From contig NC_090773.1 of assembly GCF_001761485.1 (NCBI RefSeq), positions 1,364,001 to 1,428,000 on the forward strand: DNA of 64,000 nucleotides. The letters run 5' to 3'. A program made the translations under genes and the position numbers. This DNA is from Yarrowia lipolytica. Its lineage: Eukaryota; Ascomycota; Dipodascomycetes; Dipodascales. A model generated the notes under the pieces. It was not told where the DNA came from, made no database searches, and was given only the letters and a program-made list of their open reading frames with translations. Below, one piece after another: positions 48,507-58,439 of this stretch (position 1 is its first letter; every line of letters starts with the position of its first letter).

Positions 48507-50681
48507 ATGCCTCGAGAAGTCAAGAAGAGAGGAAGACGAGCCGCCGCCAAGCGAGCCGAGGAGGAAAAGGAAGACGTTGACCTTAAGGTCTATGAGAACG
48601 ACGAAGACTACGTCACTTTTGATGCTGACGGAGGAGTGGCTGGAGGTCATGATGATGAAGAGAACGATGGCTACGACAATGAGACCCCCTACAACCCTCT
48701 GGATCTCAAGCAGATGCCATTTTTTGGATTCCTCGATGACCAGGAGTCAGAGTACTTTAAAACCGCCGAGTCCACTTTGGCCGTCGATGCTTTTGGGTCA
48801 CCCGAAGAGAAGCTGGGATTCATCTCTGGTTTGCTGGACGAGGCTCGAGGAAAAGAGCTTAAGCTGGTGACGAACCAGATTTGCTCCAAGCTCATGGAGC
48901 GACTGATCTTGCTGGCCAACGACGAGCAGATCCGGGCGTTGTTTGAGGTGTTCTCCGGCTACTTTGTGGACCTCAGCAGACACAAGTACTCTTCCCATTG
49001 CGTGGAGACTCTGCTGGTGCGAGGAGCCGCCATTGTGGAGAAGGAGGTGCTAGACCCCAACTTTGATGGCGACAGCGAGGATTCTATGGAGAAGCGGTTC
49101 TTGACCCTTGCAAACGACATGAAGGACTACATCCAGGACCTCATTTCCAACCCTTACGCTTCGCACGTGATTCGAGTGCTGTTGCTCATTCTCGGAGGCC
49201 AGACTCTGCCCTCTCCCACAAGTTCCGAGGGCAACTCGTCGGTGCTGCGATCGAAAAAGTCGCGAACCGCCCGACGAAATATTGACATTAAGGACTCGGA
49301 GGAGAATGACCGAGCATACCAGATTCCCGGAGCCTTCCACGATGCTCTGGAGGCCATTGTCAGCGGCTTCAGCAAACGACTCAAGCCCACTGCTGCTCGA
49401 GAGCTAGCTATTGGACAGGTTTCTTCGCCCGTGGTCCAACTGCTGATTGACTCTGAGGCTACCACTTCTGAGCAGCGACCTCTGTTGAACACCATCTTTG
49501 CCGACACCGAAGATCGAGACTCCTCTGAGGAGGCGTTTGTTGAGCACCTTCTGTCCGATGCTGTGGGTTCGCACTTTCTCCAGAACGTGCTTCAGAAGGC
49601 CCCTGAGGCCTTTGTCGAGCGACTCTACAGACTGTACATGTCTCAGCGAGTGCAGAAGTTGGTGCGACGAGACTACGCCGGATTTGTCATTGAGACCTGC
49701 ATGCAGCGTCTTCCCGAGGCCGACGTCCACCACATTATTGATACTGCCATGGGAGAAATTCCCTATCTGGTGGAGAACAACAACCTGACCATGGTTCGAA
49801 TTCTGCTTACCCGAGCTGCTGCTGCCAACTACAAGGCAACCGACGTTGCCAATGCGGTGCTCAAGACATTTGATACAGACTCCACCGACCCCAAGCTCCT
49901 ACAGAAGGTGCTTCAGCTGGACGAGAAGAACCCCTACAAACCCCATGAGGCTTCTTCTCCCGGTCTGCATAGATGTCTGGTGCTGCAACAACTGGTGGAA
50001 GCTTCTCCCGAGGTGCTTGCTACCGCTTTCGTGGGACTCAACTCTGGCGATGTCGATGTCATCAAGATGGCCAAGCACCAGTCGTACTCGCGTCTGCTGG
50101 AAAAGTGTCTGCGGCCGTCCATCAACACGATCGAGCGACGAAAGTTCCTCAACAAGATCAACGGCCAGTGCGTCGATCTTGCCCGAGACCCGTTTGCATC
50201 ACACGTTATGGACCGGCTTTGGAACTTCACCTACAAGATGAACAACTTTAGAGAGAAGATTGCTAACGAGCTGGTGGCCGACGAAGATCTCAAGGAAAAC
50301 ACATATGGAAAGGCGGTCTGGAGAAATTGGTCGCTGGACAAGTTTCTGCGACGAAAGAGTGACTGGTGGGTGACTCTCCATGCCACTGATGACGCTTTAG
50401 CCAAGGAGTACGAGGAGCTCGGAATCCCTCTGGACGCCAAGTCTCTGGCCAATCCTGGACAGAAGCGATTTGGCCGAGGTGGAGCCCGAATCATCACTCG
50501 AGGAGGAGGAACTTTCCCTCGAGGAGGAGGTCGGGGCCGAGGAGGTTTCCGAGGAGGTCGAGGCGGGGCTCCCCGAGGAGGATTTGGAGGCTCTGATCGA
50601 GGAGGATTCAAGCGAGCCAACGGAGGAGATGGAGAAGACGCCTCTGGAGACCGATCTCGAAAGAAGGTCCGAAACGAGTGA
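48507..50681 (+). CDS. NOP9: Nucleolar pre-rRNA-binding Pumilio-like protein Nop9
   Basis: Required for 40S subunit maturation; the PUF-like repeats bind the 20S/ITS1 region and keep Nob1 from cutting early (known in yeast). The 724-residue product has a basic N-terminus (MPREVKKRGRRAAAKRAEEE) and the conserved NPLDLKQMPFFGFLDDQESEYFK. Several Pumilio-type helical repeats follow (NQICSKLMERLILLAN, RHKYSSHCVETLLVRG, SNPYASHVIRVLLLI, SDAVGSHFLQNVLQKAP, DPFASHVMDRLWNF). A C-terminal RGG/GRG-rich tail (about 650-705) is suited to RNA binding and arginine methylation. The ATG at 48507 fits the family start. An A/T-rich GAAAAATATATTTTC palindrome lies about 50 bp upstream, similar to RRPE elements. 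Confidence 0.94.
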   Translation: MPREVKKRGRRAAAKRAEEEKEDVDLKVYENDEDYVTFDADGGVAGGHDDEENDGYDNETPYNPLDLKQMPFFGFLDDQESEYFKTAESTLAVDAFGSPEEKLGFISGLLDEARGKELKLVTNQICSKLMERLILLANDEQIRALFEVFSGYFVDLSRHKYSSHCVETLLVRGAAIVEKEVLDPNFDGDSEDSMEKRFLTLANDMKDYIQDLISNPYASHVIRVLLLILGGQTLPSPTSSEGNSSVLRSKKSRTARRNIDIKDSEENDRAYQIPGAFHDALEAIVSGFSKRLKPTAARELAIGQVSSPVVQLLIDSEATTSEQRPLLNTIFADTEDRDSSEEAFVEHLLSDAVGSHFLQNVLQKAPEAFVERLYRLYMSQRVQKLVRRDYAGFVIETCMQRLPEADVHHIIDTAMGEIPYLVENNNLTMVRILLTRAAAANYKATDVANAVLKTFDTDSTDPKLLQKVLQLDEKNPYKPHEASSPGLHRCLVLQQLVEASPEVLATAFVGLNSGDVDVIKMAKHQSYSRLLEKCLRPSINTIERRKFLNKINGQCVDLARDPFASHVMDRLWNFTYKMNNFREKIANELVADEDLKENTYGKAVWRNWSLDKFLRRKSDWWVTLHATDDALAKEYEELGIPLDAKSLANPGQKRFGRGGARIITRGGGTFPRGGGRGRGGFRGGRGGAPRGGFGGSDRGGFKRANGGDGEDASGDRSRKKVRNE

Positions 50682-51008
50682 TTTAGAAAAGCATTATATA
50701 GTTAACGGGATATGGCACAGATATCTGATCAGATACGGAGACGCTTGAGTGGCGTACCTATAAGTAGTCCTCTATAGGCCGACATGTAATACAGTATTTA
50801 AACATCATCATCTATCATCTGCTTTTTTTTTTTTCACATTGTCCTCAAATGAGGAAACAAAAAACTAAAATAATATACTGTGTACTGTTTCTCTCTCGAT
50901 TGGTGGTCTCATGGTTGTCATTTTTTCGCTCATTATTAATTCGGCCTCGAAAAAGAAGAATACCGGAAGTCGTAATGGATTTTGTATCAATAGTCATAGC
51001 GGGCACAT
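50682..51008. other. Convergent spacer NOP9 / Mrp8-like gene
   Basis: 327 bp with a T12 tract at about 50823, TATA-rich ends and no coding signal. Confidence 0.5.
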
Positions 51009-51680
51009 CTACCAGGCGTTGGTGCCTCGTCGCTCCCGCAGACCAAAGAACCGGGCGAGAGTATCAAATCGCTCAATGGCCTCCGCCTCCGACAGTTCAG
51101 CAGACTTTCGGGCGTTCTCCATGGCCTCCTCAAGCTCCTCCTTGCCCAGCACCTCTTGGAGCTTGGCAAGTTCGGCTTCGTCCGGAGGCAGCAGCTCGTA
51201 GAACCGCATCCACTGTTCCACCTTGGCATTATCGAGCTTCTTGAACTCTCCCAGGGTCTTGGGGAATACCCAGTCGGGGTGGGTTTCGTCGTCGAGCTCC
51301 TGGGCGGGGCACATGCCATCAATTCGGGGCAGCGAGGCAATGAGGTCGGCGTCTTTCTGGGCAAAGGAGTTTGCGGTTCGTCGGATCGACTTAGTCTCGA
51401 GGTTGTCGAGCTGGTCCTGGAGTTCGGTCACAAGCACCACGAGATCCTCAGAGGTGACGGCCTGGCTGTCTTCGGACGATGAAGCCTTGTCCTTTTGCGA
51501 CTGGACTGGCTTGCCTTCCACGTCGGTGATTGTGAGGTTGTTGAGGGCGCCCTTCTCCTGGTTCACCTGGATGGAGAGCACCTGTTTGCCGGTCTCAGCG
51601 ACCAGCCCGGTGACTTTTCGGAGCTGGGCAGAGAGAAAGTCGACCTCCTTCTTCAGGCTTTCGATTGTGGGCTCGGGCAT
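51009..51680 (-). CDS. Mrp8-like conserved fungal protein
   Basis: 223 residues. The N-terminus is a short coiled coil (PTIESLKKEVDFLSAQLRKV), followed by TGKQVLSIQV, a low-complexity Ser/Glu spacer, a second coil (EDLVVLVTELQDQLDNLETKSIRRTANS) and a conserved C-terminal part (DWVFPKTLGEFKKL, FYELLPPDEAELAKLQEVLG). The combination of SIRRTANS and FYELLPP is what I recall of yeast YKL142W/Mrp8, whose molecular role is not established despite its name suggesting the mitochondrial ribosome. There is no mitochondrial presequence: the N-terminus is acidic. The name is from memory and moderately sure; the gene itself is certain from codon bias. Confidence 0.75.
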   Translation of the reverse strand: MPEPTIESLKKEVDFLSAQLRKVTGLVAETGKQVLSIQVNQEKGALNNLTITDVEGKPVQSQKDKASSSEDSQAVTSEDLVVLVTELQDQLDNLETKSIRRTANSFAQKDADLIASLPRIDGMCPAQELDDETHPDWVFPKTLGEFKKLDNAKVEQWMRFYELLPPDEAELAKLQEVLGKEELEEAMENARKSAELSEAEAIERFDTLARFFGLRERRGTNAW

Positions 51681-53358
51681 GGCGGAGGTGGTGCAAAAAG
51701 GATGTTTTGGGGGTGTTGTTTGTGTAAGGGAGAGTTGTGGAGATGTCGAAACGCAGTGTCTGGGCGGTTACGGTATCGTGCAGTAGCTAGTTGAGATGCG
51801 TCAACTAATTCTAAATGAGCACTGCGCCAAGGTTTCCGGGGATGTCGTTTGTTTCACCGAGCAGGACAAGTCGTTGTGGTAGTACGAGTACGTACGTGCT
51901 TGTATACGATGAGTCCGCAAGGTTTGGTTAGAATGAACAAAGAAAATACGATGGCGCGATCTTAAACCTGAGTGTTTCCGATCGGAGGTGCTAGAGAGGC
52001 TCTTCAAAGCGCGTGTGCTGCGGGTTGCTGGTTGCAGGCCCTATCTGTTTTGAGGTACAGTACGACACACTGTAACGGTTGTCGGGGTGTAAGAGCTCGT
52101 AGTCACAGCCGTTCGATTCGGGGTTGAGTCAATAAAGAGAGCCAAGGGCGTTGTAAAAGAAGGCGGAGGGCGGAGGGCGGAAACAAAACAACATAAGGAG
52201 CAGCCGGCAAGATTTATATACAAAGCACTTCTGCTCCAGAGGACAGCTTAGTTGACTCGCGCACAGCAGGGTCTCACTCTTTTTCATTTGTCGCTTTAAA
52301 CTCGACATTTCTTCTCCTATGATACGTGAACGTTGTCCCTATAACACTCAGGACAAAGCTGTGCACTGCTGACTTGACCCGCCATGTATGGACAGCAGCA
52401 GAAGGCCATCTCTCGTTCCTGCACGAGAAAGAGACCGGGTGCTCGGACCAACGCGCAATCTCGTCTGTTTGTTGCCTCCTCTGAAACGTTACAAGTACCG
52501 TCATCTCTTGAGTCAAGTGTCGTCACCTACAAGTAGTACGGAGTACCGTAGTCGAATACGATATCGTACTGCTGCTTGTTGTACAGTACGTACACACAAT
52601 TCGGCACAGATCACCGCACTCTGACTGCCGACTTTACCGACATATCATAAAACTATGGACCCACCGATAACTACAGCTGCGGTCTTAACAGCAGCTATTT
52701 CACCGATAAATTCCCCGACGTGCATCCGCTGATACACTTGATATAGACATAAGGCTTCGCAGCACCAGTCTTGTTCTTTTTTGACCTTCATTTTTCAGTT
52801 CATAGATTGTATGGCGAGCCAAAGCCAAAGTCCTGCTACGACGTTAAATAACTGCCTGTGGTTCTGGACGAATACGGGCCACACGCCGACCAAACAAATC
52901 TTATCAGCGTGAGAGAGCAATCTTCTCGCTATAGCCGAGCCGGGCCCTTGCGCAACGCCCAGAGTTTTCTGTGGACGTGCTTGCTTGAGGGGAGCATGCC
53001 GTTAATAAATAATAGCTAAAGTGCGGTACCAAGCTGGGAACTATTAGGAGAATACACCATAAAATTTATATACTATACTCTACATACATGCTTGTATATA
53101 TTGGGGCAAATAACCGTCCAGTTATACCTATCTGATGCTTAGAGGGGGTCTGAGAGGATGCGGAACCACCCAAACGGGCCTTGTATAAATGGCCACTTAT
53201 GAGAGCAAACAAAAAGCAGTTTGGGGTCTGAGTGGAGGCAAGCCGTCGTCATGAGATCGAAACACCATGAATTACATGGTGGTTGAAAGTTAGTTGGTGA
53301 ATGGGTTGTCTCGAGGCACACACCGCGTTACGTCTTTCGCTCCAGCCGCACGTTTACC
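51681..53358. other. 1.7-kb gene-free spacer
   Basis: Contains the promoter of the Mrp8-like gene, a G-rich run of three GGCGGAG units at about 52162-52180, TACAAGTA words near 52492 and 52528, and unassigned AT-rich sequence. ORFs are short and unbiased. No RNA gene recognised. Confidence 0.5.
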
Positions 53359-54003
53359 CTAGCTCTCTTCAAGCTCACGTGACGATGGATACGAGGGGGC
53401 TCTCTCAGTACTTGTACTTGTAGCTAGACAAAAGTCCGGTTGCTTCGTTTCAACGCCCGGAGAAGACTCCTTGGAGCTTTCAGAAGACAACGAGTCCGCC
53501 ACCGAAGCAGGAGACACACTGCGAGAGTGGTCGGAAGCGTCTGGAACGTGCCCACTGTTCACTTGCTTCATATACTCTCTGAACTCGAGCTGTTTGGAAG
53601 CAAAGTCTTGGAGTCTGTCCTCGTGTTGGGCCTCCAGAGACTTGGAACGGCCCGAGTCCACGGACGAAGACACGCTCTGCATCATGTGGCCGTTCCTCAG
53701 CGAGCTAGTCTTGATGATTTTGGCCACATTCAGGTCATGCACTCTGCCCGAGAAAGTATGTTTGACGGGCCTCCGTAGGTGCTTGTTAGCATAGGGCACC
53801 TGGACTCGTTGCTTGGGGCGTTTAGATTGTGGATCCAACGGCTTAGCCACCCGCTTCAGAAGCCTGTGTCGAGACTCGGCCTGTTTTGGTAACGAGGTCT
53901 TGGGCTGTTCTAATGCAGGAAACCTCGCCACCAGGGACGCGGAGAACTTGGGGGTAAAGGGGGTTGTGTTATGTTTGTGCACTTGTGTTGTGTGTTGCGA
54001 CAT
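53359..54003 (-). CDS. Hypothetical basic, Ser-rich protein, 214 residues
   Basis: The frame opens at 54105 with a TTG; the first ATG is at 54003 (MSQHTTQVHKHNTTPF). The product is basic in the middle (RHRLLKRVAKPLDPQSKRPKQRV, a nuclear-localisation candidate). A short possible helix follows (EDRLQDFASKQLEFREYMKQV), and a Ser/Glu-rich C-terminus ends RELEES. It is mostly disordered and I recognise no domain. A TATATATA tract sits about 35 bp upstream of the ATG on the minus strand. It is tandem with NNR2 upstream. It could be a fast-evolving nuclear protein; a chance ORF cannot be excluded. Confidence 0.5.
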   Translation of the reverse strand: MSQHTTQVHKHNTTPFTPKFSASLVARFPALEQPKTSLPKQAESRHRLLKRVAKPLDPQSKRPKQRVQVPYANKHLRRPVKHTFSGRVHDLNVAKIIKTSSLRNGHMMQSVSSSVDSGRSKSLEAQHEDRLQDFASKQLEFREYMKQVNSGHVPDASDHSRSVSPASVADSLSSESSKESSPGVETKQPDFCLATSTSTERAPSYPSSRELEES

Positions 54004-54216
54004 GGTTGAATCTTGTGCGAGAGGAGGGACAGTCGATGTATATATATTTCGGGAGGAGTATGACGAGTCGCCACCAAAAATATCTTGCTGTGGTGGGGCA
54101 GGCAATGTGCTTCTGGTGGAACCTTATTAAGTTATCTGGCATATACTATGCAGGTGGCTACATCTGGTGTGACAATGGGACAATGGCAATGAATGTCATA
54201 TCTTTATTATAACTAT

Positions 54217-55239
54217 CTACAACTTACTGTCATTGTCGTATAGCTCCACGTAAGCGTCCCCCAGATGCTTGGAGAGGTCCGAAGTCAGCATGGCTCGTCC
54301 CTTGGCCTCATAAGCCAGTCGGGAGGTCTTTCGAGTAATACTGGAAGCACCATAAGCAGCAATGGTCATGAGCTTATCTTCGGCGAGCTCCTCGCTATGT
54401 TCCCAGAGATTGTCCTGGTAGGCCTTCTTCCAGGCCAAAAAGGTGGCCAAAGACCCACTGAGAGTGTCTCCCTGTCCTCCGACTCGCTTGAGACCCCCCT
54501 GGATATCTGAAACCAGAGTCTCTGAGCCGTTGGAGATACGGTCAACCTGACCCTTTTGCAGGATGGTCACACCTCCAAAGGCCTGGGACAGCTTAGTGAC
54601 GTCGCCTTCGCCCTGGGGCTTGAGACCAACACTGTCCTGAAGTCTCTTGAATTCCACGACGTTGGGAGTGAGAACCGCTCGCCTGTAGCCCTTGATGATG
54701 TCGGGATTGTTCTGGACCAGGAAGAGGCCGTCGGCGTCGATGACAATATGCAAGTTCTTCTGTTTCGCAGCCTCAATGACTCCCGTGACAGTCTCAATCA
54801 TCAGCTTGTCTCGACCCATGCCAGGTCCCACAACAATGACATGCACCCGATCCAGAATGCTGGTGGCTCTGGGAAGAAGATCCTTAGCCGTGACTCCCGG
54901 CGCCGCTGACGTAGACTCTTGCAGATATGGGTGAACCATGACGTCTGGAGAGTATGCCTTGATTGATGTGGAGGCGTCCTTAGCACAGACGATATGGCCC
55001 ATATCTGCTCCCACAATCATGCTAGCAAGACACGAAAAGAATGGAGCACCCGTGTAGCTGTATTAGTAGTTGGTCTTAGGATCAACCTTTTGGTATCAAC
55101 TCATGATGCCACTCACTCACAATACTCACTCTTCACATCCTCCAAACACAGCAACTCTGCCAGCCTGGCCCTTGTGAAAGGATTCCTTGAGCGGCGGAAT
55201 GATTGCTCGGACGAGTTTGATGTTTTCCTTCAGTCCCAT
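54217..55239 (-). CDS. NNR2: ATP-dependent NAD(P)H-hydrate dehydratase; spliced, complement of join(54217-55057, 55130-55239)
   Basis: Repair enzyme that dehydrates damaged S-NAD(P)HX back to NAD(P)H using ATP (YKL151C/NAXD family). Exon 1 (ATG at 55239) encodes [18 protein letters not shown] and [18 protein letters not shown] donor and a CTACTAATACAG acceptor remove 72 nt, and exon 2 continues [19 protein letters not shown], the ribokinase-fold signature that the splice restores exactly. The product is 316 residues (337 in yeast). Further motifs: [29 protein letters not shown] and the catalytic GGQGDTLSG with its conserved Asp. No clear targeting sequence is visible. An unspliced reading would lose the first 50 residues. 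Confidence 0.93.
55058..55129 (-). other. NNR2 intron (72 nt)
   Basis: GTGAGT donor at 55129-55124 and CTAATACAG acceptor ending at 55058. The branch is CTAAT rather than CTAAC. Frame is restored (110 + 841 nt). Confidence 0.85.
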
Positions 55240-55966
55240 GTTGAAATATCCAATGACGGTCGTTTGTCAATTGCCTCGGTTGTATGTGTGATGAGTGTAA
55301 GAAAGGTGGTGGTGCGTACGTACGATTCCAATTCCACCCACTAATAAATATGCAGTGTGTGCATCTGCTGCCTCGATATTCTCAATTTGCCTGCCGTATC
55401 TGAGCTTGCCAGGCGATGGGGCCTAACCTTACGGAGCGTCGGAGATCCATCAGAGTGCAGCGTTTGGGCTGTTTTGCTGTAATCAGATGGATTCAATGTG
55501 CCCACGCCACCACCGACAACATTGCAGCGGTCGGCGAAGAAGGGCCCACACAAAAGAGTCTTGTTTAGACCATGTTACGTCACTTGTCGATGTCTCCAGC
55601 AGACATGATACAGGATCCGTTCACACACTGATTCAAGCCCAATTGAGACTTGATTTACTAACAAGGCACATCTCGAGCAACTCGCTCAACCGCTTTGCTT
55701 ATACCTGTACTTGTACCTGTTTGTACCAACTGACTAATATTCTCTCAGCACACTCACTCCTCTCTCACCCCCACACCTTCCACAAGCCCGCTACGACTCG
55801 TGCATACAGCCAATAGCAACCCATATGCAGAAGCCAAAAAAAACTGGAAGAGAGGCCGAAGTGCCTACCAGTAGAAACCCTATGGACGCGCCCAACGCAA
55901 ACCTAGAAGATATATAAGTAGACGCTTCGGAATTGCGCGCACTAGTCTTACTCACGCACAAGCACA
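55240..55966. other. Divergent NNR2/MCR1 promoter region
   Basis: 727 bp. Holds CTGTACTTGTACCTG at about 55706 and the MCR1 TATA box at 55911. No gene seen. Confidence 0.5.
55911..55918 (+). promoter_or_regulatory. TATA box of MCR1
   Basis: TATATAAG, 49-56 bp upstream of the MCR1 start codon, matching the short leaders of well-expressed genes in this species. Confidence 0.6.
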
Positions 55967-57549
55967 ATGTTTTCCATTCGAGCCTTCCGATCTGCTATTG
56001 TGTCCAAGGTGAGTAGTCTTGAAGGTGCAACTGAAGGGATGAGAAGGCGAGGTCCGGGTCACGGCAAGGAGCGCGAGAGCTGGGTCAATTGAGCGCTGGG
56101 TCAATTGAGAGACGAGAGCAGCTGTGGTGGGTGTGTCTGGCCGTGACAGCAGTCCTGTGTTGTTGGGTAGCAGGTTTGGCTGCAACTCACTGTCACTGTA
56201 CCAGTGGTGTTAGGTGACTTGTCTGTGTAGCTGACTGTCAATTGAGCAGCGACACGGCAGAGCAGCGATATGACGGAGCAGTGACTCTACTGACCCGATA
56301 GTATTGTCCACGGTAACCAGATCTTATAGGTGCATGCTAATACTGCACGCTAGCAGTGGGTAATGCTTGTGGTTGGTGGAAACAGAGAAAACCGGATGTG
56401 AGGGATATGACGGTGACGATCTCGTGAGACATTGACTCAATTGACTCAGACTCAGACTCAGACTCTCCACGCCGCAAGTCCGGCCCACACGTTATTACCA
56501 CTCTGCGATCGAGCCCGCAACTCTGCTCTGTTGCTCTGACCACCGCAAGAACCGTCTCTCTCTGGACTCGCACACTTGCCACACCCAATTGCGCAATAAC
56601 CTCGCCCAACCTAATAGCTTATCCCAAACCCAAGACGGGTGCAAACAGCCACTTGCGCTTGTCCACACACAACCTAACACAGCCCTGGGCCCCCATTGCT
56701 GCCACCTCTGTAGTTGCCGCCGCCGCCTCTTCCTACTACTTCTCCAACATGGCCATCTCCAACGACGCTAAGACCGCCACCCTCAAGGGCGACGACCAGT
56801 GGGTTGATCTCAAGCTCAAGTCCTCCAAGGACCTGTCCCACAACACCAAGGCCCTCATCTTCGAGCTCCCTACCCCCGACTCCACCCTCGGTCTTACCAC
56901 CGCTTCCGCTCTCCTCACCAAGTACGTGACCCCTAAGGGCTCCAACGTTGTCCGACCTTACACCCCTGTTTCCGACCCTGACTCCAAGGGCGAGTTTGAG
57001 CTCGTCGTCAAGTCCTACCCCGAGGGTAAGATGTCCAAGCACATCCACGAGCTCAAGGAGGGTGACACTCTGTCCTTCAAGGGTCCCATCATCAAGTATC
57101 AGTGGCAGCCCAACCTCCACAAGGAGATCACCCTGATTGGTGCCGGAACCGGCATCACCCCTCTGTACCAGCTCATCTCTGCCATCAACAAGAACCCCGA
57201 GGATAAGACCAAGGTGAACCTCTTTTACGGTAACGCCACTGAGGGTGACATTCTCCTCAAGGACGAGATTGACGCCATCGCCAAGGCCAAGCCCCAGCAG
57301 TTCAACGTCCACTACTTCCTCGACAAGCCTTCCGACAACTGGAAGGGTGAGAACGGATTTATCTCCGAGGAGTTCATCAAGGGCAACTCCCCCGCTGCCG
57401 ACTCCGACAACGTCAAGGTCTTTGTCTGCGGTCCTCCTCCTTTCTACAAGGCCATCTCCGGCGCCAAGGTCTCTCCTACCGACCAGGGCGAGGTTGACGG
57501 TGCTCTCAAGAACCTCGGTTTCAACAAGGACCAGGTCTTCAAGTTCTAA
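55967..57549 (+). CDS. MCR1: Mitochondrial NADH-cytochrome b5 reductase; spliced, join 55967-56008 and 56683-57549
   Basis: FAD enzyme that passes electrons from NADH to cytochrome b5 and related acceptors at the mitochondrial outer membrane and intermembrane space (yeast). Exon 1 encodes the amphipathic presequence MFSIRAFRSAIVSK. A GTGAGT donor and a CCTAACACAG acceptor join in phase 0 to PWAPIAATSVVAAAASSYYF, a hydrophobic anchor. Total 302 residues, identical to the length of yeast Mcr1. FAD motif RPYTPVS at about residue 102; NADH-binding GAGTGITPLYQLI and CGPPPF follow. The codons are extremely biased, which suggests high expression. The first ATG after the acceptor (56750, MAISNDAKT) would give a soluble form lacking both presequence and anchor. 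Confidence 0.95.
56009..56682 (+). other. MCR1 intron 1 (674 nt), repeat-containing
   Basis: GTGAGT donor and CCTAACACAG acceptor. It contains a 15-bp direct repeat (GCTGGGTCAATTGAG at 56079 and 56095), two TGACTCA words at 56433 and 56442, and a run of ACTCAG hexamers to about 56465. It is the longest intron in the window. Confidence 0.88.
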
Positions 57550-58439
57550 ACTAATTGCTAGTTAAACAATGTATCCGTGAACAATACGTTATGATGAGTG
57601 ATGTAAACATATATTGTAGCTAATTCTATAGCCAATTGAGCCTTCAATCCGAACACTTGCAAACCAATTGCCTCTTTTACAACTCCTGGATTCTTACACG
57701 GACCCGTGTCTGACTATACATGTGCACCAACTTTAATGTTATGACTTAACTGAGAGGATGCTCAGGTGCCATCGAGACACTACAGATACTACAAGTGGTT
57801 CATACTGTAGCTACAGCAACAAACAATGGCGCATGTCCTGAAGCGGCTAAGATACAATTGTAATTCATAGATCTCTCCCATGAACATACTTCGTCTCCAC
57901 AGCTTCCGAATTCCGTTATATTCTGCTTTCCATTAGCCGCCAAGTCGACATAAATCAATTTGTCAGCCTGAACTCTACCTTAGTGTGGAGAATATGAGGT
58001 CAAGAGCCGTGTCCTAGCGAACCAGTTGTGTTGTAGTTACGTTGTAGCTGTAGTCAGTGTCTGTAGTCAGTGTTTGTAGGTACGTAGCCAGCTGTACAAC
58101 TGCTACAATGCCGCTTTTACAGCTGAATATGATACAACGCCAGTACCACTCCTTTATGGCACCTTATGGACTGCTCTGCTCTTACTATCACTCACTCTGA
58201 GTCCATGTCTTTTGTGTTATACCACTGTCTCATAATGGCAGGAGCTGTAATAGCATGTATGTGGAAAAGGGATTCACAAAACTGCTGATTGGACTTTGGC
58301 TCGAACGGGCGACGCTTTGGAGTTCCACTACGACTCCGTCCTTTCTCGGTATCTCCCCCACACTGCATGCATTAGAGTTCAGAATTTATCACGACATGAA
58401 AAAGGTACGGACAGATAGCTACTGTAGACATACACCACC
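57550..58439. other. Spacer MCR1-DBR1
   Basis: 890 bp in tandem orientation. It includes a short direct repeat TGTAGTCAGTGTCTGTAGTCAGTG near 58045. No gene or RNA seen. Confidence 0.5.
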
